Made by a program: the position numbers and the translations under genes
DNA from: Brachionus plicatilis
Lineage: Eukaryota; Rotifera; Eurotatoria; Ploima; Brachionidae
Reading direction: 5' to 3'
DNA: 64,000 nt
Assembly (NCBI GenBank): GCA_010279815.1
Contig: QEOQ01000533.1
Span: forward strand, 3,966 to 67,965
The notes under the pieces: generated by a model
Database searches by the model: none
Seen by the model: the letters and a program-made list of their open reading frames with translations, nothing else
Told to the model about the DNA's origin: nothing
Shown: positions 1-11,462 of the stretch, piece by piece
Layout of the letters: every line of letters begins with the position of its first letter
Position numbering within the stretch: the stretch's first letter is position 1

Positions 1-159
1 GGCTTGAATCGAATAAATATCTCTCACTAACAAAGATAAAACTTTAAAATCTCTAGACCGATTTTTCCAATAACTTAGGATATTGCATTCTGTTTTTTCA
101 TTTATTTCACTTAAATAGAGATCAAGTTCATTTTCAAACCTTTTTATTCAAAAGTAAAA

Positions 160-276
160 CAGTTTTCAGTCAGTCTCAGTTAATTCAAAATCAGTTATCG
201 GTCAGTTTCAGTTTAACTGATAACTGAAATTAACTGATACTGATCAGTTATTCAGTATCAGTTTCCCAACTCTGCC
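160..276. repeat. TCAGTT-rich direct and inverted simple repeat
   Basis: Many copies of CAGTT/TCAGTT and its complement AACTGA alternate over about 110 bp, so the stretch can fold back on itself. No coding potential is seen. It looks like a degenerate satellite or the end of a foldback element. Confidence 0.6.
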
Positions 277-899
277 AAAAATTAAAAAATCAGGCTTATA
301 TTTAAGTCACAAGCTTTCATCTAACTTATCAAAAGTTATGATTTGGGCTTAAATGTATTAATATATATTAACTTCGGATACAACTAAGCGGAATCTTAAT
401 ATTAAACACATATATAAAACTTTCTTATTATTTAATACCAGACTCTAATCACCCTTAACACATATTCGTGAAATTCCCTGTTTTCCTATTTATCAGAATC
501 AGAAGAATTTTTACACGTTATTTAGATTATTCAAGAGATCTAACTGTTCCTTTTAGTATAAAATGAAATCAATTTATTTTGATTTTTTTAAAATTAATAA
601 TTAAAAAATTAAACAAAATTAATATTATTTTTATCAAATATTTAATTATTAAATCAACTACAACATCATGAAATTATTCCGTTTAAAATATTGATAAATG
701 AGAAAAATTTTAAAGCAAAATAAGATTTTTTTAAAAAGTTTAAAACTAAAAATAAATTAAGTTGTCAATTAACTGTTTGTGCTAGCTTTTGCCTATTTAA
801 ATAAAAATTCGAACTTAAAAAATATTTCAAAATGTTTAAAATTTAATTTTATTTATTTTGACATTAAAAAAAAAGAAAAATTTAAAAAATTTTTTAAAT

Positions 900-1020
900 T
901 GTGTCACGCAAAAAAATGCGTTTTGAGTGTGAGTGTGAGTGTATCACGCAAAAATTATGCGTGATCAAGTGTGAGTGAGAGTTGAGTGCTTATCACTCAA
1001 ACTCACACTCATACTCAATT
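900..1020. repeat. GAGTGT simple repeat with inverted copy
   Basis: A run of GTGAGTGTGAGTGT near 925-945 faces a complementary ACTCAAACTCACACTCATAC block near 995-1018. Two copies of ATCACGC/GCGTGAT lie in the loop. This gives a foldable G/T-rich and C/A-rich pair. The reading frame across it (779-964) is low complexity and not believed. Confidence 0.6.
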
Positions 1021-1021
1021 A

Positions 1022-1404
1022 AAGAATTTGAAACGCTTTTAGTTGAAGTGATCAAACAATTAGCTGATTAGCTGAACAAAAAAAACGAGGATTAAAACGG
1101 TGAAGTTTTGACTGAGAATCAAGTTTTGAAGCAATTAGAAGATGAAGAGGCAAAAAAGTTGAACAAAAAGAGGAAAAAAGTGACAATAATCAGTGATGAA
1201 GTAGATGAAGAAGAGTCTGAAATTGAATATCTTCACTGAACGACCAAAAGAGTTGTTTCAAATGTAAAACAGTATTTGGAAAAGTCAAAACAAATGGATT
1301 TCTTGTGAGAAATGTAACAATTGGTCTTCCAAGAGGCTTTGATTTAACTATGGAATTTCTTTGTTCAAAAAAGTGTTCTAAATATATAAATTTTGTTTTA
1401 AGAT
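1022..1404 (+). pseudogene. decayed ORF with acidic/basic stretch and Cys pairs
   Basis: Two adjacent frames look coding but are broken. The first (about 1024-1238) has an acidic and lysine-rich stretch (KKLNKKRKKVTIISDE, then EEESEIEYL) and contains two in-frame stops. The second (about 1240-1404) carries C-F-K-C and C-S-K-K-C pairs that suggest a small metal-binding segment, and ends at TAG. A frameshift near 1238 separates them. I do not recognise a family; this could be the tail of a dead transposon gene or host gene. Confidence 0.35.
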
Positions 1405-2634
1405 AGGATACATATATTTTCTTATACTTTTTTTGTATTTTAATTGCTTGAATTTATGTAATTCACGGATATACCCCAATGTAAGCGTTTAAACGTTAAT
1501 GAAAGATCTTATTTTATTTTAATTATAACTTTTGAACCGTTCTTTTATTTTAAATAAAGTTTTTTTTTAAATTAAAGACAATATTCTTTTTTATTATTTT
1601 ATATTTTTTTCGAAAAAAAATAAATAAATCTCACAACTAATTAGCGATCAAATAAAAGAATTCACGGTTTTACCCCGTTTGACTATATATTTTTTTTTTA
1701 TTAAAAATATATTTTGGGGGTGATCCCCAAGTTCGTTCGAATAGCTTACGCCTTCGTTTAAACCCATTTGTTTTTAAGTCACAAGTCTTAAGTCAAGTCA
1801 AGTCAAGTCAATGACTTAATAAATCCATATTTGATACCAACAAGGTTTTACCCATTGCTTCGCTGTTGGAATATTAAAAATTAAAAAAAATTAATTATCA
1901 AAAAGCTTTATTTTGGTTCAATCAAGGTTTTGTTTTAATTTTTTAAAACCTGATTTTTTTCTTTTTAATTTTGATTTTGGTATCAATATAAAATTTTAAT
2001 TTACTCATATCTTATTGTTCTTTATATGTTTATTTAGTCTTAGTTTTGTTTAGAAGAAGGAATCAAAATCATATTACTGGCTGAAGGAGCTCTGCTCGTA
2101 GCTTTCTTTTAAAAAAGAAATAAACTATTAAACTAAAAAACATTAATTTACAATGATGAATGAATTTTTTTTGACTATTTTTTAATTTTAGCTTTCATGT
2201 CCTTTTTTCATTATGTGTTTAGCTATTTTGATTTTTGCTCTTTTAATAAAGTCCCTGCTGTATTGGCTTTACCATGCGTCTATTTTAAATGCTTTAAAAA
2301 AGAAAATGCACCCACCACACTTTTTTTGAATGATATTAAAAAAAAGGCTCATTTACATGTATCTAAGTAAATCGAGGCTAAAAAAATTCAAACCCAGGCT
2401 CTATTTTTTGATAGGATTTTAAATTTTTTGATAAAAATTAGTCAACGAAAAATGGAGTTTACATTGTTTTATTTTATTTCAAAAAAATCATAAAAAAAAA
2501 ATAAAAAAAATATGATTCTAATCTGATTTGGTTACAAAAAATTCAATTCTGGGGACTGTTTGGTTCTAGGATGTTATTTTTTTGGAAAAAAAATACTCAA
2601 AAATGAAAAAAATTGTAGTGATGGGAGTTTTCTC
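1405..2634. other. AT-rich spacer, no gene seen
   Basis: Homopolymer-rich noncoding DNA. A short tandem AAGTC repeat sits near 1790-1812. The only other recognisable element is CTGAAGGAGCTCTGCTCGTA near 2080, which resembles the 3' end of the LINE family seen near 11.4, 28.7 and 56.2 kb. Confidence 0.5.
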
Positions 2635-2795
2635 TTTAGTTTAGTTAACTAAAATTTAGTCGACTAGTTTTTAGCCAACTAAAATTTAGCCAACTAATTT
2701 TTAGTCTTCTTATTTTTAGTTAACTAATTTTTAGTCGACTTATTTTTAGTTGACTTATTTTTAGTCGACTAAACTAAAATTTAATTTTTAAAATC
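2635..2795 (+). repeat. tandem TTTTTAGTCGACTAA-type minisatellite
   Basis: About ten diverged copies of a 12-17 bp unit, TTTTTAGT(C/T)(G/A)ACT(T/A)A. The unit is partly palindromic (GTCGAC or GTTAAC cores), so the array can also form hairpins. No gene overlaps it. Confidence 0.7.
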
Positions 2796-3725
2796 TTTTT
2801 TTTTTAGGAAAATTTTTACTAAATAAAAGTTATAACTAAAGCAATTAGCATGATTTTTTTGTAGCAGAAACTCAAATAAATTAAAATATGAGTAAATTAT
2901 CAATTAATGATTCTTTAAACCTTTGAATTTAATTGATTATAAATTATGGAATCAACAAATTAAAAAATGTTATGTTTATTTTATTAATCAACCAATAGAA
3001 TAAATAAATAACATCAAATAAAGACTTAAATTAATAACATCTGGTTTTGTTACCTATCCTCTTTTAAACAATTTTCACATAAAAAAAATTTATAACTGTC
3101 TAAATAAAGGAATGTTTCTTTTAATTAAAATTCAATAGATTAATTATCAAAATCAAATCCAAAATATTAACTAAAAAATATATTCTCGATTATTTAAAAT
3201 TCGGAGGATTTTTGAATGAGTTATGTTAAAAAAACAACAAAATCTAAAGATTTTATGAAAAAGTGAAAATTCAGTAATATGATCGTTTTTTTTCAAACAT
3301 CTTTCGACCAGATTAAGATATTGACCTGAAATTTTACATATTAAATATGAAATTAGCTATTAAATGAATGTCTAATTAATATTTCGTGTTTGATTTCAAG
3401 CACTTTTTTAAGAGTTTTTTTACATTAAAGGTATAATCCCTTTCTTTGATAAATATTTCAGCGATTTTAATATGAAGCCGCTATATAAAGTTTATCATTT
3501 AAAAGCAAAGATCCTAAGCTACAATATTATATATAATTCTTAATAGTTGTACAAGGATTTGATGAAAAATAATTGAATTAAAATTAATAAAATTTAATTT
3601 TTTTTAATTTTGCTTGCATTAATATTCCTTATTTTAAACGTATTGCATAATTTCTAAAATTTAATTAAAATTTTTAAATCACTTTTGAATAAATTTTCAA
3701 ATTAAAACTTTAAAATAATCAATAT

Positions 3726-3960
3726 CGTACGTCCCAAGCAACAAGCCTTGCGTGAATTTGTTATTCAACTCCATCAAAATGGAATATCCAGCAGTGTAAC
3801 TTTAAAATGCTTTGTGGAAAATTTTGTCAAAGAACAGTCTCTAGTTGTATAAATGATTTCAAAGACAATGGAAAAACTGCTCCAAAAAAAACATTGCGTC
3901 GAAATTGAATATTTCAAAAGGATCAGTTGTGAACATTTTTAAAGAACTTAACCTCAAAGT
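3726..3960 (+). pseudogene. possible transposase helix-turn-helix relic
   Basis: Broken frames read like the N-terminal DNA-binding part of a Tc1-type transposase: KQQALREFVIQLHQNGISS, then a shifted frame with SSCINDFKDNGKTAPKKTL, and then a stop. Frameshifts and stops exclude function. The assignment rests only on the general pattern of a helix-turn-helix followed by a basic linker. Confidence 0.3.
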
Positions 3961-4319
3961 AATATAAATTTCTTTATTTATAGCGTAATCACGTGACTTA
4001 AGAGCTAAATTTCTAATAGAAAATTCGCTGGAGAAATCAAGCAGTATTCAACCATGGAATTTTAAGAATTCAGTCAAATTGAATCTTTAAAAGTTGGAGA
4101 AACCTTTTAAATACAAAAATTCTTTGAGCAAATCAAATGTGTACTCAAAAACTCGGAATTTACCGCTATTTGCAATTTCTCTTCGAAAAAAATACTGATT
4201 TTTAAGTCCCAACACGCCTTAAAATCCTCGAAAGTTTTAGACCGTTCAATCGAAATAAATTCAGGGATTTTCAAACTAAAAGTTGCAAATAAACTTACAG
4301 AGACAAGAATTTACTCTTT

Positions 4320-4920
4320 TTTAAGATTTTAATTTCTCCCAGAAGATTTCAACTAGGAATTACTTCGGGACTTTTTCGATGCTGTCCAAATCAATGGCCT
4401 CAAAATTTAAAAAATTTCAGAAGAAACATTCAAAGATAGTGGATTCAAAAACAGTGTGAAACGAGGAAAAGTTTCCTTCCCGATAGAATCAGATCAGTTA
4501 GTTAGAAATTAGAATGGTCTTACAGTTTTATTCATATCAGAATGCGTAATTCCAATGGCTGGACAAAAAAAAAATTGATTTTTTTGTAATTGAGAAGGTA
4601 ACAACATTACTAGATGTATTGTTAAGAACCGGGCATGCTAAAAATATAATCAAATAGGACATTTGACTGAGAAATGCCCATAAGCCGAGAGACCTTTAAT
4701 GATTAAACGAGCTAAAATTGACTATAACGAACTTGCAGGAAGAAGAAAAAGAAATATCTCAAATAGAAACAAAGACATGATTTCCAAAGTTCTAAAAAAA
4801 CGAATCAAGAAATGAGGATTCTCTCTTGTCACAATCCAGACAAAGAAAGTACTCATACTCCAGTTCTACCAGTCAATCTAAAAAAAGACTCTGACTCTGA
4901 CTCAAAATTTGAGCATAAGA
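4320..4920 (+). pseudogene. LINE ORF1 (zinc-knuckle) relic
   Basis: This is a decayed plus-strand copy of the ORF1 found on the minus strand at 61976-62614. Shared landmarks in order are FLPEDF (cf. FLPSNF), ELLRDFFDAVQINGLKI (cf. ELLKNFFDAFRIDGLRI), ISEETFKDSGFKNSVKRGKV, and a zinc knuckle ending QIGHLTEKC followed by AKIDYNEL (cf. QKIDYSEL). At least five in-frame stops occur. In the zinc knuckle the second Cys position is Tyr (TAT). ORF1 proteins of such LINEs bind their own RNA. No RT part follows, so the copy is truncated. Confidence 0.7.
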
Positions 4921-5867
4921 TAGTGAAGCAGAGCTTTTGATATGCGAGTAACGAAACGTTAAAAGATATTTTTGTATGTGCTGTAATTGGATTTTTATCC
5001 AATAGATGTTAGTTTTTTCGCGAATCAATTCGAATCTAATCCAATGGTTCTGCTTACTTTCCCCTCAAATCAAATTGATTCAGTCCAAAACCGAACGGTC
5101 TTGTTTGGTTATTAAGCTCGTCTCGGCTTGGCTCGTTCCTCGCAATAATTACATGCTCAAATTTAGAAAAATCAAGGGATCAATTTAAAAAGTTTTAAAA
5201 ATCCTTTTTTACCAATGTTCAAACAAGTAATAAAATCTAGCACGTTTCAGAATCTGACGAATTACTTACAGAACATAAAGGATAAGTCGCTATTCTTATT
5301 ATATGTGGAATTGGATTTATTCAAGATTCTTCTTATGAGGAATTCAATTCCGAACTTGAAAGAAAAATGAATTATTCGTATTTATTCTTTTTAATATACA
5401 TAAAATAAATTTCTGAATTTTGAACTGTTTTATAACTGTTTTTAAAAAATTTATAAACAACATTTATAAACTTATTTGACCTAATGCTAGTACAAAGCAA
5501 AAAGACTCCGTAGGGGAAAATGAATACGGTAATTTATTGTAAAAAATAATCAATGAGTAAGACTTTTCAGTAATATATTATAAGCGTCCATCCTTTAAAT
5601 ATTTTTATTTATTTGATGAAAATTACCTTCCAAAAGGAGAAGTATAAAATTAAGAATTTTACAATTCCATAAAAAATAATAAGAAGAAGATAAAATAAAA
5701 AAACTATTAAAAAAAGGGTTTCGAGAAAAATAGAAATAATAATCATACAGTATGTTTTAGAGGAATGAAATCTGAAAAATATGGGAAAATTTTTAAATTT
5801 TATGAGTGTGTAGAATTATATAAACTGTAATAATTTTTCATTTCAATTATTTTTTAAATAAAACGGA

Positions 5868-6861
5868 ATGACAAAAGAATTTATTTTATTTTATTTTGAG
5901 AGTGATAACTCTTTTACAGTTATAGATGATGTAAGGAAAAAATTTATTAGGAGTAAAAAGATATATAAGAGTTGAGTTCAACAGAAAATGGTTTAATGGA
6001 ATATTTAAATACAGAGGTATTTAAGAAAATTTATTTTTAAATATTTTTTAAAAATCAAAAATATTTTAAGAAAGTGAAACAAAATGTCACTCAAAAGAAA
6101 AAAAACGTAAACTTGGAGATTATTTAACATCAAACATGAGTCGAAAATTTTAGATGAATCTTTCAATGTGAACAAAAGGCAAAAAAGCAACTTTTTTAAT
6201 TTAATTTCTAAAAATTTACTAGAGTTGTTTAAAAGTCAAAGTCATTATTTGCTATATCAGGCTTCATATCAAAATATTTATATACTCTTGGTTAATCCGA
6301 CAAAATATTTGCCGTATATCAGATTTTTCTTGCAATATTGGCATAAATGAGTCCACAATTTTCTTCAATATTCAAAATTTTAAAGGCTGGACTTGAACAT
6401 TTGCAAGAAAATAAAAAAATAAGTCTGGACTTGCACTTGACTTGAGAATTGTGACTTTTAAACATATTTGAAATTTACAAACTCAATTTTCAACAAATAT
6501 TTAATTTTTTCTCAAAACCTAAATACGTTAACTTATATCCACACTGTTAAATATATTTAGAGATAAAAGAAGCTTAAATGAAAATCTAACTATTTTAGAG
6601 GCATTTATCAACGAAGAACAAATTGAAAATGAACAACCGTTTACCTCTGAAGAGGAAAGCACTGAAGAAATTATTTAATTAATTTGAAATAAAATTTTAT
6701 TTTTTATTTTTAAAGCTTAAAAAGGAAGTTGAATTATTACATTACAAAAAAGATGAGATCAAATCAATTCCAATTGAAATGCTAGAAAATACCAAAAGGA
6801 AAAAAAAACACCAAGTTTGGCAAACAGAAGTAGTAATTTTTAAACAATTATTAAAAACATA
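5868..6861 (+). pseudogene. exon-like coding segments of a decayed gene
   Basis: Three stretches in one 1-kb span look protein-coding. 5868-5975 starts with ATG and encodes FILFYFESDNSFTVIDDV and a basic tail to TGA. A shifted frame follows (VEFNRKWFNGIFKYRG, to about 6020). 6546-6678 encodes an acidic segment (INEEQIENEQPFTSEEES), and 6715-6861 a lysine-rich segment ending TAA. The two last parts have an acceptor-like TTTTTAAAG between them but no GT donor. I do not recognise the product; the first part resembles the short beta-rich N-terminus of small nuclear proteins. It is probably a dead gene. Confidence 0.3.
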
Positions 6862-7104
6862 ACCCAAATTTTATTTAATTTCTAATTGTTTTTTGTAATA
6901 AAATCAAAAGAAACTTGAATTATAAAATAAAAGATAAGTGTATTTCTTTTTTAAATCCAAAAACGAATTTAACTTAACTTTTATTTTAAACTTATTTAAT
7001 AAAATAAAGTTGGGGTTAAAATTATAACTAAAAAATTTTAAAAATATTTTTAATTTCTTAAATGTGGAATGGTAAATCATGTGTTTCAATCGCTAATAAG
7101 AATG

Positions 7105-7172
7105 TTGGGAATTTAATAAAAATTTAATAAAAATTTAATAAACTAGAATTAAATTTTTAATTCTAGTTTATC
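7105..7172. repeat. tandem AATTTAATAAA plus perfect 16-bp-arm hairpin
   Basis: Three copies of AATTTAATAAA are followed by a perfect inverted repeat, arms 7138-7153 and 7156-7171 (ATAAACTAGAATTAAA and its complement), separated by only TT. Further inverted GCGATCACA / TGTGATCG motifs lie at 7215-7290. It could be a small foldback or cruciform site. Confidence 0.6.
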
Positions 7173-7737
7173 AATTTCATGTCTCATTTTTAGAAAAAAT
7201 AATAATGTATAATTTTTGCGATCACATTTTTTTTTGATAAGAAATTATGTGATCGTCAGATCAGCATAATTTTTATGCGATCACAAATTTGTTACGGTAT
7301 ATAACCGACTCTCCATAGTATTGTTTATATTGATTTTAAAAAGTAGATTAATATTTATGGATAACATAAATATTTAGAAGCAATGATTTTAGATCCGCTA
7401 TCAAACAACAGTTTATAACGGTTATTGCAACAGTCAATTAATAATAGTATAGTAAACATTTATTTTATTGGAATGATTGAGCTTTACTTCCTAGTTTTTA
7501 TTTATATTCATTCTTAGTCTAGCATTAAGAACTTCACTATAAATTGTAGTTACTTATTCTTTATTTTTTGTTTTTATATTCACTCTTATTTATTAAATAA
7601 ATATTTTAAAACGAATTCGTTATCTTTTACTACGCCTAAAGTAGTGGCCAGACTTTAAGTGTAACAAATTTTTTTTTTTGTAAATTATGTGATCGAGCCA
7701 TCACATATTTGACTATTGCCCAAAAATTGCTATGCTA

Positions 7738-8035
7738 TTAATAATGCTATTAATCTCCTCTACTCGAGACTGGTGAGATTTAGTTAGATTTAGTATACCA
7801 AAGGATCGTGGTATTCGAGGTTTCTTAACTCACTTATGATTTTAGTCGCTTTTTTTTGAACCCCTTCAATACTGTTAATATCTTTCTTAAAATTTGGATT
7901 CCAAACTTGGACTGCATACTCTAAAAGAGGCCTTACTTAAGATATATAAAGTTTTTTAATTGTTAATTTAACGCAACATTTCTATATATTATTCGCGATA
8001 TAAAAAGCCGATTGAGCTCGATTGGCTTTTTTTTA
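7738..8035 (-). pseudogene. LINE reverse transcriptase C-terminal fragment
   Basis: Read on the minus strand, the segment encodes the thumb/C-terminal part of a jockey/CR1-type LINE RT: KKANRAQSAFYIANNI, stop, LYIS, stop, VRPLLEYAVQVWNPNF, KKDINSIEGVQKKATKII, then LEYHDPL and LNLTSLE. The VRPxLEYA-xxVWNP block and the VQ(R/K)(R/K)AT motif are diagnostic. At least five in-frame stops mark it as dead. The TATTTCTATATATTATTCGCG block within it recurs at the left border of the duplication copy at 26.86 kb. Confidence 0.8.
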
Positions 8036-8402
8036 AAGAAATTATTTTTAATTAAATAAAATATTACTTCTCTGATAAAAGTAAAGAGATTGTTGTCCAA
8101 ATATAACTCAAAGACCTGGTGTTTTTAAGTCCACTACAGAGTCGTTTAAAAGTCCCAAAAAAAAGTCCAAGTCATTAAAAAAAAAGTCTAAGTCAAGACT
8201 TTTAAAATCTTTAAAATTCTTAGTGACGTCCATTACAGGGACGGTTTTTTGCGGTCCTTGGCCGGTCAGCTTGGCGGTCAAAATTTTGGACTGTAAAAAG
8301 ATGAAAAAAAAGAGGCAATAAGATAATTAAAAAAATATAAATTTAAAATAATTTTTTTAAAAAAAAAATTGTATTTTAATAAAAAAAAAATAAATTTAAA
8401 AA

Positions 8403-8699
8403 TTAAAAAAAATTTTTTACGATTTCCCACACACGGAGGTGAAGATAGTTAAATGGCTCCGTGACGGCCGAGAGGTCGTTAGGACGTGGACCCATAGGGA
8501 CGATGAATATGAACGTCAGGAATGTACGATCGGAATAATTCAAGAATCCCAAAATAAACATGAGCAGGAGTTGATACAAAAACAAGTTCTACAACAAAGT
8601 GAGACGTCGAATACGACTAAAATCAAGTGGGTCGTTTTTTACGAGACTGGCACTGACACCGAGGACAACGGTCCGGACGTCGAAGAGCAGAAACATTGA
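8403..8699 (+). CDS. C-terminal tail of an LTR-retrotransposon ORF
   Basis: This open frame of about 98 codons ends at TGA 8697-8699 and has no ATG; the first GTG is at 8439 and the frame continues upstream into poly-A/T. Its codon use is richer in G and C than the flanks. The product is charged (WLRDGREVVRTWTHRDDEYE near the start, then a Q/E-rich stretch and an acidic end). I recognise no domain. A purine tract and an LTR-like sequence follow directly, so it is read as the last ORF of a 5'-truncated LTR element. It could instead be a host exon. Confidence 0.4.
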   Translation, partial: LKKIFYDFPHTEVKIVKWLRDGREVVRTWTHRDDEYERQECTIGIIQESQNKHEQELIQKQVLQQSETSNTTKIKWVVFYETGTDTEDNGPDVEEQKH

Positions 8700-8725
8700 G
8701 TCCGAGCCTCGGAGTGGCTCTCAAT

Positions 8726-8739
8726 AAAGAATGAGAGAA
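8726..8739 (+). other. putative polypurine tract
   Basis: The purine-rich AAAGAATGAGAGAA abuts the TGTTA start of the putative LTR. This is the position of the plus-strand primer in LTR retrotransposons. Confidence 0.45.
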
Positions 8740-8740
8740 T

Positions 8741-8909
8741 TGTTAAATGCAGAAGTTTGTTCATTTTAGTCTATTTCATTTTTTATATAAATTTATTGTT
8801 TAAGACAGTTTAGTTAGAGTTGTTATTTTTCAGTTTTGTTTTGTTTTTTGATTTAAATAAAGTTAATTTTATAGTTTAAGTTTTTGTTTATTTAATTATT
8901 AACCCAACA
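8741..8909 (+). mobile_element. putative 3' or solo LTR (169 bp)
   Basis: The segment begins TGTTAAATG and ends AACCCAACA (TG...CA with TGTT/AACA terminal inverted bases). It contains a TATATAAA-like box near 8784 and an AATAAA signal near 8855. It follows the purine tract and ORF tail. No matching 5' LTR is in the window, so this is a fragment. Confidence 0.5.
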
Positions 8910-9038
8910 CCATCATCCAAAGACGTCCACCTATCAAGGTCAATTTTAGTTAAACACTAAACAATAAGAATTTAACAAAAAAAAAGAAAAAAATTCAATT
9001 TAAAAATTAAAAAAAAAGAAAAAAAAGTCTGTTTGCAG

Positions 9039-9184
9039 AGTCTGAGAACAGGGCAGTGATTCTTCCGGATCTTTACAATAAAAATCTGCTAACCCAAAAG
9101 AAGAAACGAGGTAGACTAAGAAGGACCTCTTTAATTAATCAAAATTCTAAGAGAAAGAAACCATTTAGAAAAGTAAAAGTCTAA
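9039..9184 (+). CDS. possible terminal exon of a basic protein
   Basis: A good acceptor (TCTGTTTGCAG, 9028-9038) precedes an open frame with SENRAVILPDLYNKNLLTQ and then a strongly basic tail (KKKRGRLRR, KRKKPFRKVKV) to TAA at 9182. The basic part resembles a nuclear localisation signal. No upstream exon could be tied to it. It may be a dead gene or the end of a TE-encoded protein. Confidence 0.3.
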
Positions 9185-10777
9185 GCTTATTAAGCACGTT
9201 TAAATCCTATGAAATAGTTGATCTGCAAAAAAAAAATGGAAAACATGAAAATTGAAACTTTTTAATTTTTTTTTTAAATTTTTGAAATTTATTTTAATTT
9301 AATTTTTTTAATTTGTTTTGAAAAAATTATGAGCAAAATTAAGTTAACTTTTTGTATTGTTTTGAAAATTGTCTTTTTTTATATTTGATGAAATTGAGAA
9401 CAATTTCCAATCTAAGGAGGGAGGAATGTAGTATGGTGACGTGATCAGACCATAAATATTACTTGTTATTTCAAAAGAGATGAAGTAGTTGTTATTTTCT
9501 AAACCTATTTTAAATAAAGTATTTAACAAAATACTAAGCTTATTTTTCACTAACTCGGCCTGTACTACAAATTTTTAAAGAAATCACTTTTAATTAAATA
9601 AAATATTTGATGAGAAGAATTTATTTTATTTATTTTTTAAAAATATGAATAAAATTGGAAATACAATTCACATCTCTCATTTGAAACACCAAATATTACA
9701 GATAAACCTGATTGTTATATAAAGCCTTTCAGTAACTAAAATCACCTTTTAATTTTATAAGATTTTTTAATAAAATACAGACAATCAATATTACTTCTCT
9801 GATAAAAGAAAAGAGACCGTTGTCCAAATATGACTCAAAGACCTGATAAATTTTAGTTCTCTTTATCAAATTTACTTAAATTGTTTCTATTTGACTTTAG
9901 CATAAATTTTAAGCACCAATTCACATCTCTCACACAAGCTTTTAATCATTTTTCCAAGTTTTACAGATAAATCTGATTGTTTTATTTAGGCTTTCAGTAA
10001 TTTTATTTTTTATTTTTAATTTTTACATCCTAATAATAAAAAACTTCCAAAAATAAAATTAAATTATTTTTTAATTCAAATTAATTTTTAAAATTCTCAT
10101 TATTACACGTATGAAAACGTGTTTTTATTAAAATTTAAAATTTATCTGGTTTGAAAAACCCGAAATTTAGGAGTATTTCGGGTACGGGTACGTGTACTGG
10201 TAAAAATCGGAACCCGTACCCGAACAGGTATTTTTTCGGATCGGCTTGCATGGTTCTAATCGAATTGTGCGAAAACGGGAAGATTTTTTAGTTTTTTTTG
10301 GGTCTCTCACATTATGAGGCCAACATCAATTTGCTCAGTTGGTAACCAAAGAAATAAATGATCTTAGATTAGTAACATAAAAAAACACTGGTCATCCAAT
10401 GAATAGCAGTTGTCTACAAATTACAACAGAAAATAATTTCAAATATTTCTCTCAAAAATTATAAAATAATATAAAAATTAAATGATGTTGCAAATTATAA
10501 CCGTTTTAAAAAACTTGCAGAAAAAAGTTTTGAACAAAAATTTTTTAATAAAAATAAACTGAATTAAATGAATCTTTGAAAATTTAGAAAAAAAGTTTCA
10601 AGAAATCAAAAATTGATGAATTAAGAGGCTATCATTGCCCAGTAAAATACATAATCAAAAATTTTCTAAAATTTATAAACATAAAAATTAAGTCATTATT
10701 TTTTTATCTTCTCTTTTTTGCTTTGTTTTTTTTAAACTCAAATTTAAATTTAATTATAATTTAATATAATATAAGGA

Positions 10778-10900
10778 CAGTCAAACCTCTTTAATCTGAT
10801 CCTCTTAACTCGGAATTCTCGCTTATCCGCATAATTTAGTAAAAAAAATCTGTTTCCTGTTTTTTGCATTGATTTTTGACTCTGTATCTTTTCGTATCTT
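10778..10900 (+). mobile_element. possible pogo/Tc1-type transposon terminus
   Basis: CAGTCAAACCTCTTTAATCT followed by CTCGGAATTCTCGCTTATCC has the look of a pogo/Tigger-like terminal repeat (CAGTnnnACCTC...CGnTTATCCG). It lies in the part of the left duplication copy that is absent from the right one (about 10230-10905). No transposase or opposite terminus is recognised, and the flank is not TA. Confidence 0.35.
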
Positions 10901-11019
10901 GAACTTTTTTACCTCTCTATTTCGTACCAAATTTTTCTCTTTTAAAAAAAAACTAAATAAAATTTTTATATTTAATCTTTGGGGAAAAAAACTAGATTTA
11001 AATCAATCTTGACCTTGAA

Positions 11020-11462
11020 ATTAATGATTTTAAAAATGAAGAAAAAACAAATTTTTTAGGCATCTTTTTAGACTCAAAACCTATATTTGGTACAACAGTG
11101 GATGAATTAAAAAACTCTGTCATTCAAGTCTTAATATAATAAAATATCTAAAATTAAAAAATTAGATAATCTTTGCAAATCTTTGAAAGGATCAATCTTG
11201 GATTATTTTTTTTCCTTGTTTAAATTCATTCTCTGAAACTAACATCAATAAAATACAAGTCTTCTTTTTCCTAAACTTTCAAATGTTTAAACATGTCTAA
11301 CCTCTTGCTATTTCAATATATCGTTTTTAATTTTATTTTTATTACTTAAAATTATTTATCCTATTTTATCTAATTTAATTTTATTTTAAATTTTTTTATA
11401 TATTTTTATTCTGAAGAATCATTAGCTCAGTACAGATTAACAAATAAATAAATAATATAAAA
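11020..11462 (+). pseudogene. LINE 3' end: RT tail relic and 3' terminus
   Basis: The frame at about 11047 reads FLGIFLDSKPIFGTTVDEL, which matches the palm/thumb junction of LINE RTs (cf. ILGIRFDSKLTF of the element ending at 56.2 kb). It then degenerates. The block ends CTGAAGAATCATTAGCTCAG, TACAGATTAACAAATAAATAAATAAT, the same 3' terminus with an AAAT-repeat tail that the 56.2-kb LINE shows. An almost identical copy sits at 28310-28730, as part of the duplication. Confidence 0.65.

Noticed and set aside
779..964. 61-codon frame overlapping the GAGTGT repeat
   Set aside because: No ATG (starts with a TTG/GTG-like codon), low complexity, and it runs through a simple repeat.
5006..5188. 60-codon frame
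   Set aside because: No family features, no splice context, and it lies in decayed TE-like sequence.
8225..8285. GC-rich CAGGGACGGTTTTTTGCGGT and following GGTC motifs, considered as a transposon terminus
   Set aside because: TA precedes it, but no opposite end or target duplication could be found, so it is not listed as a feature.
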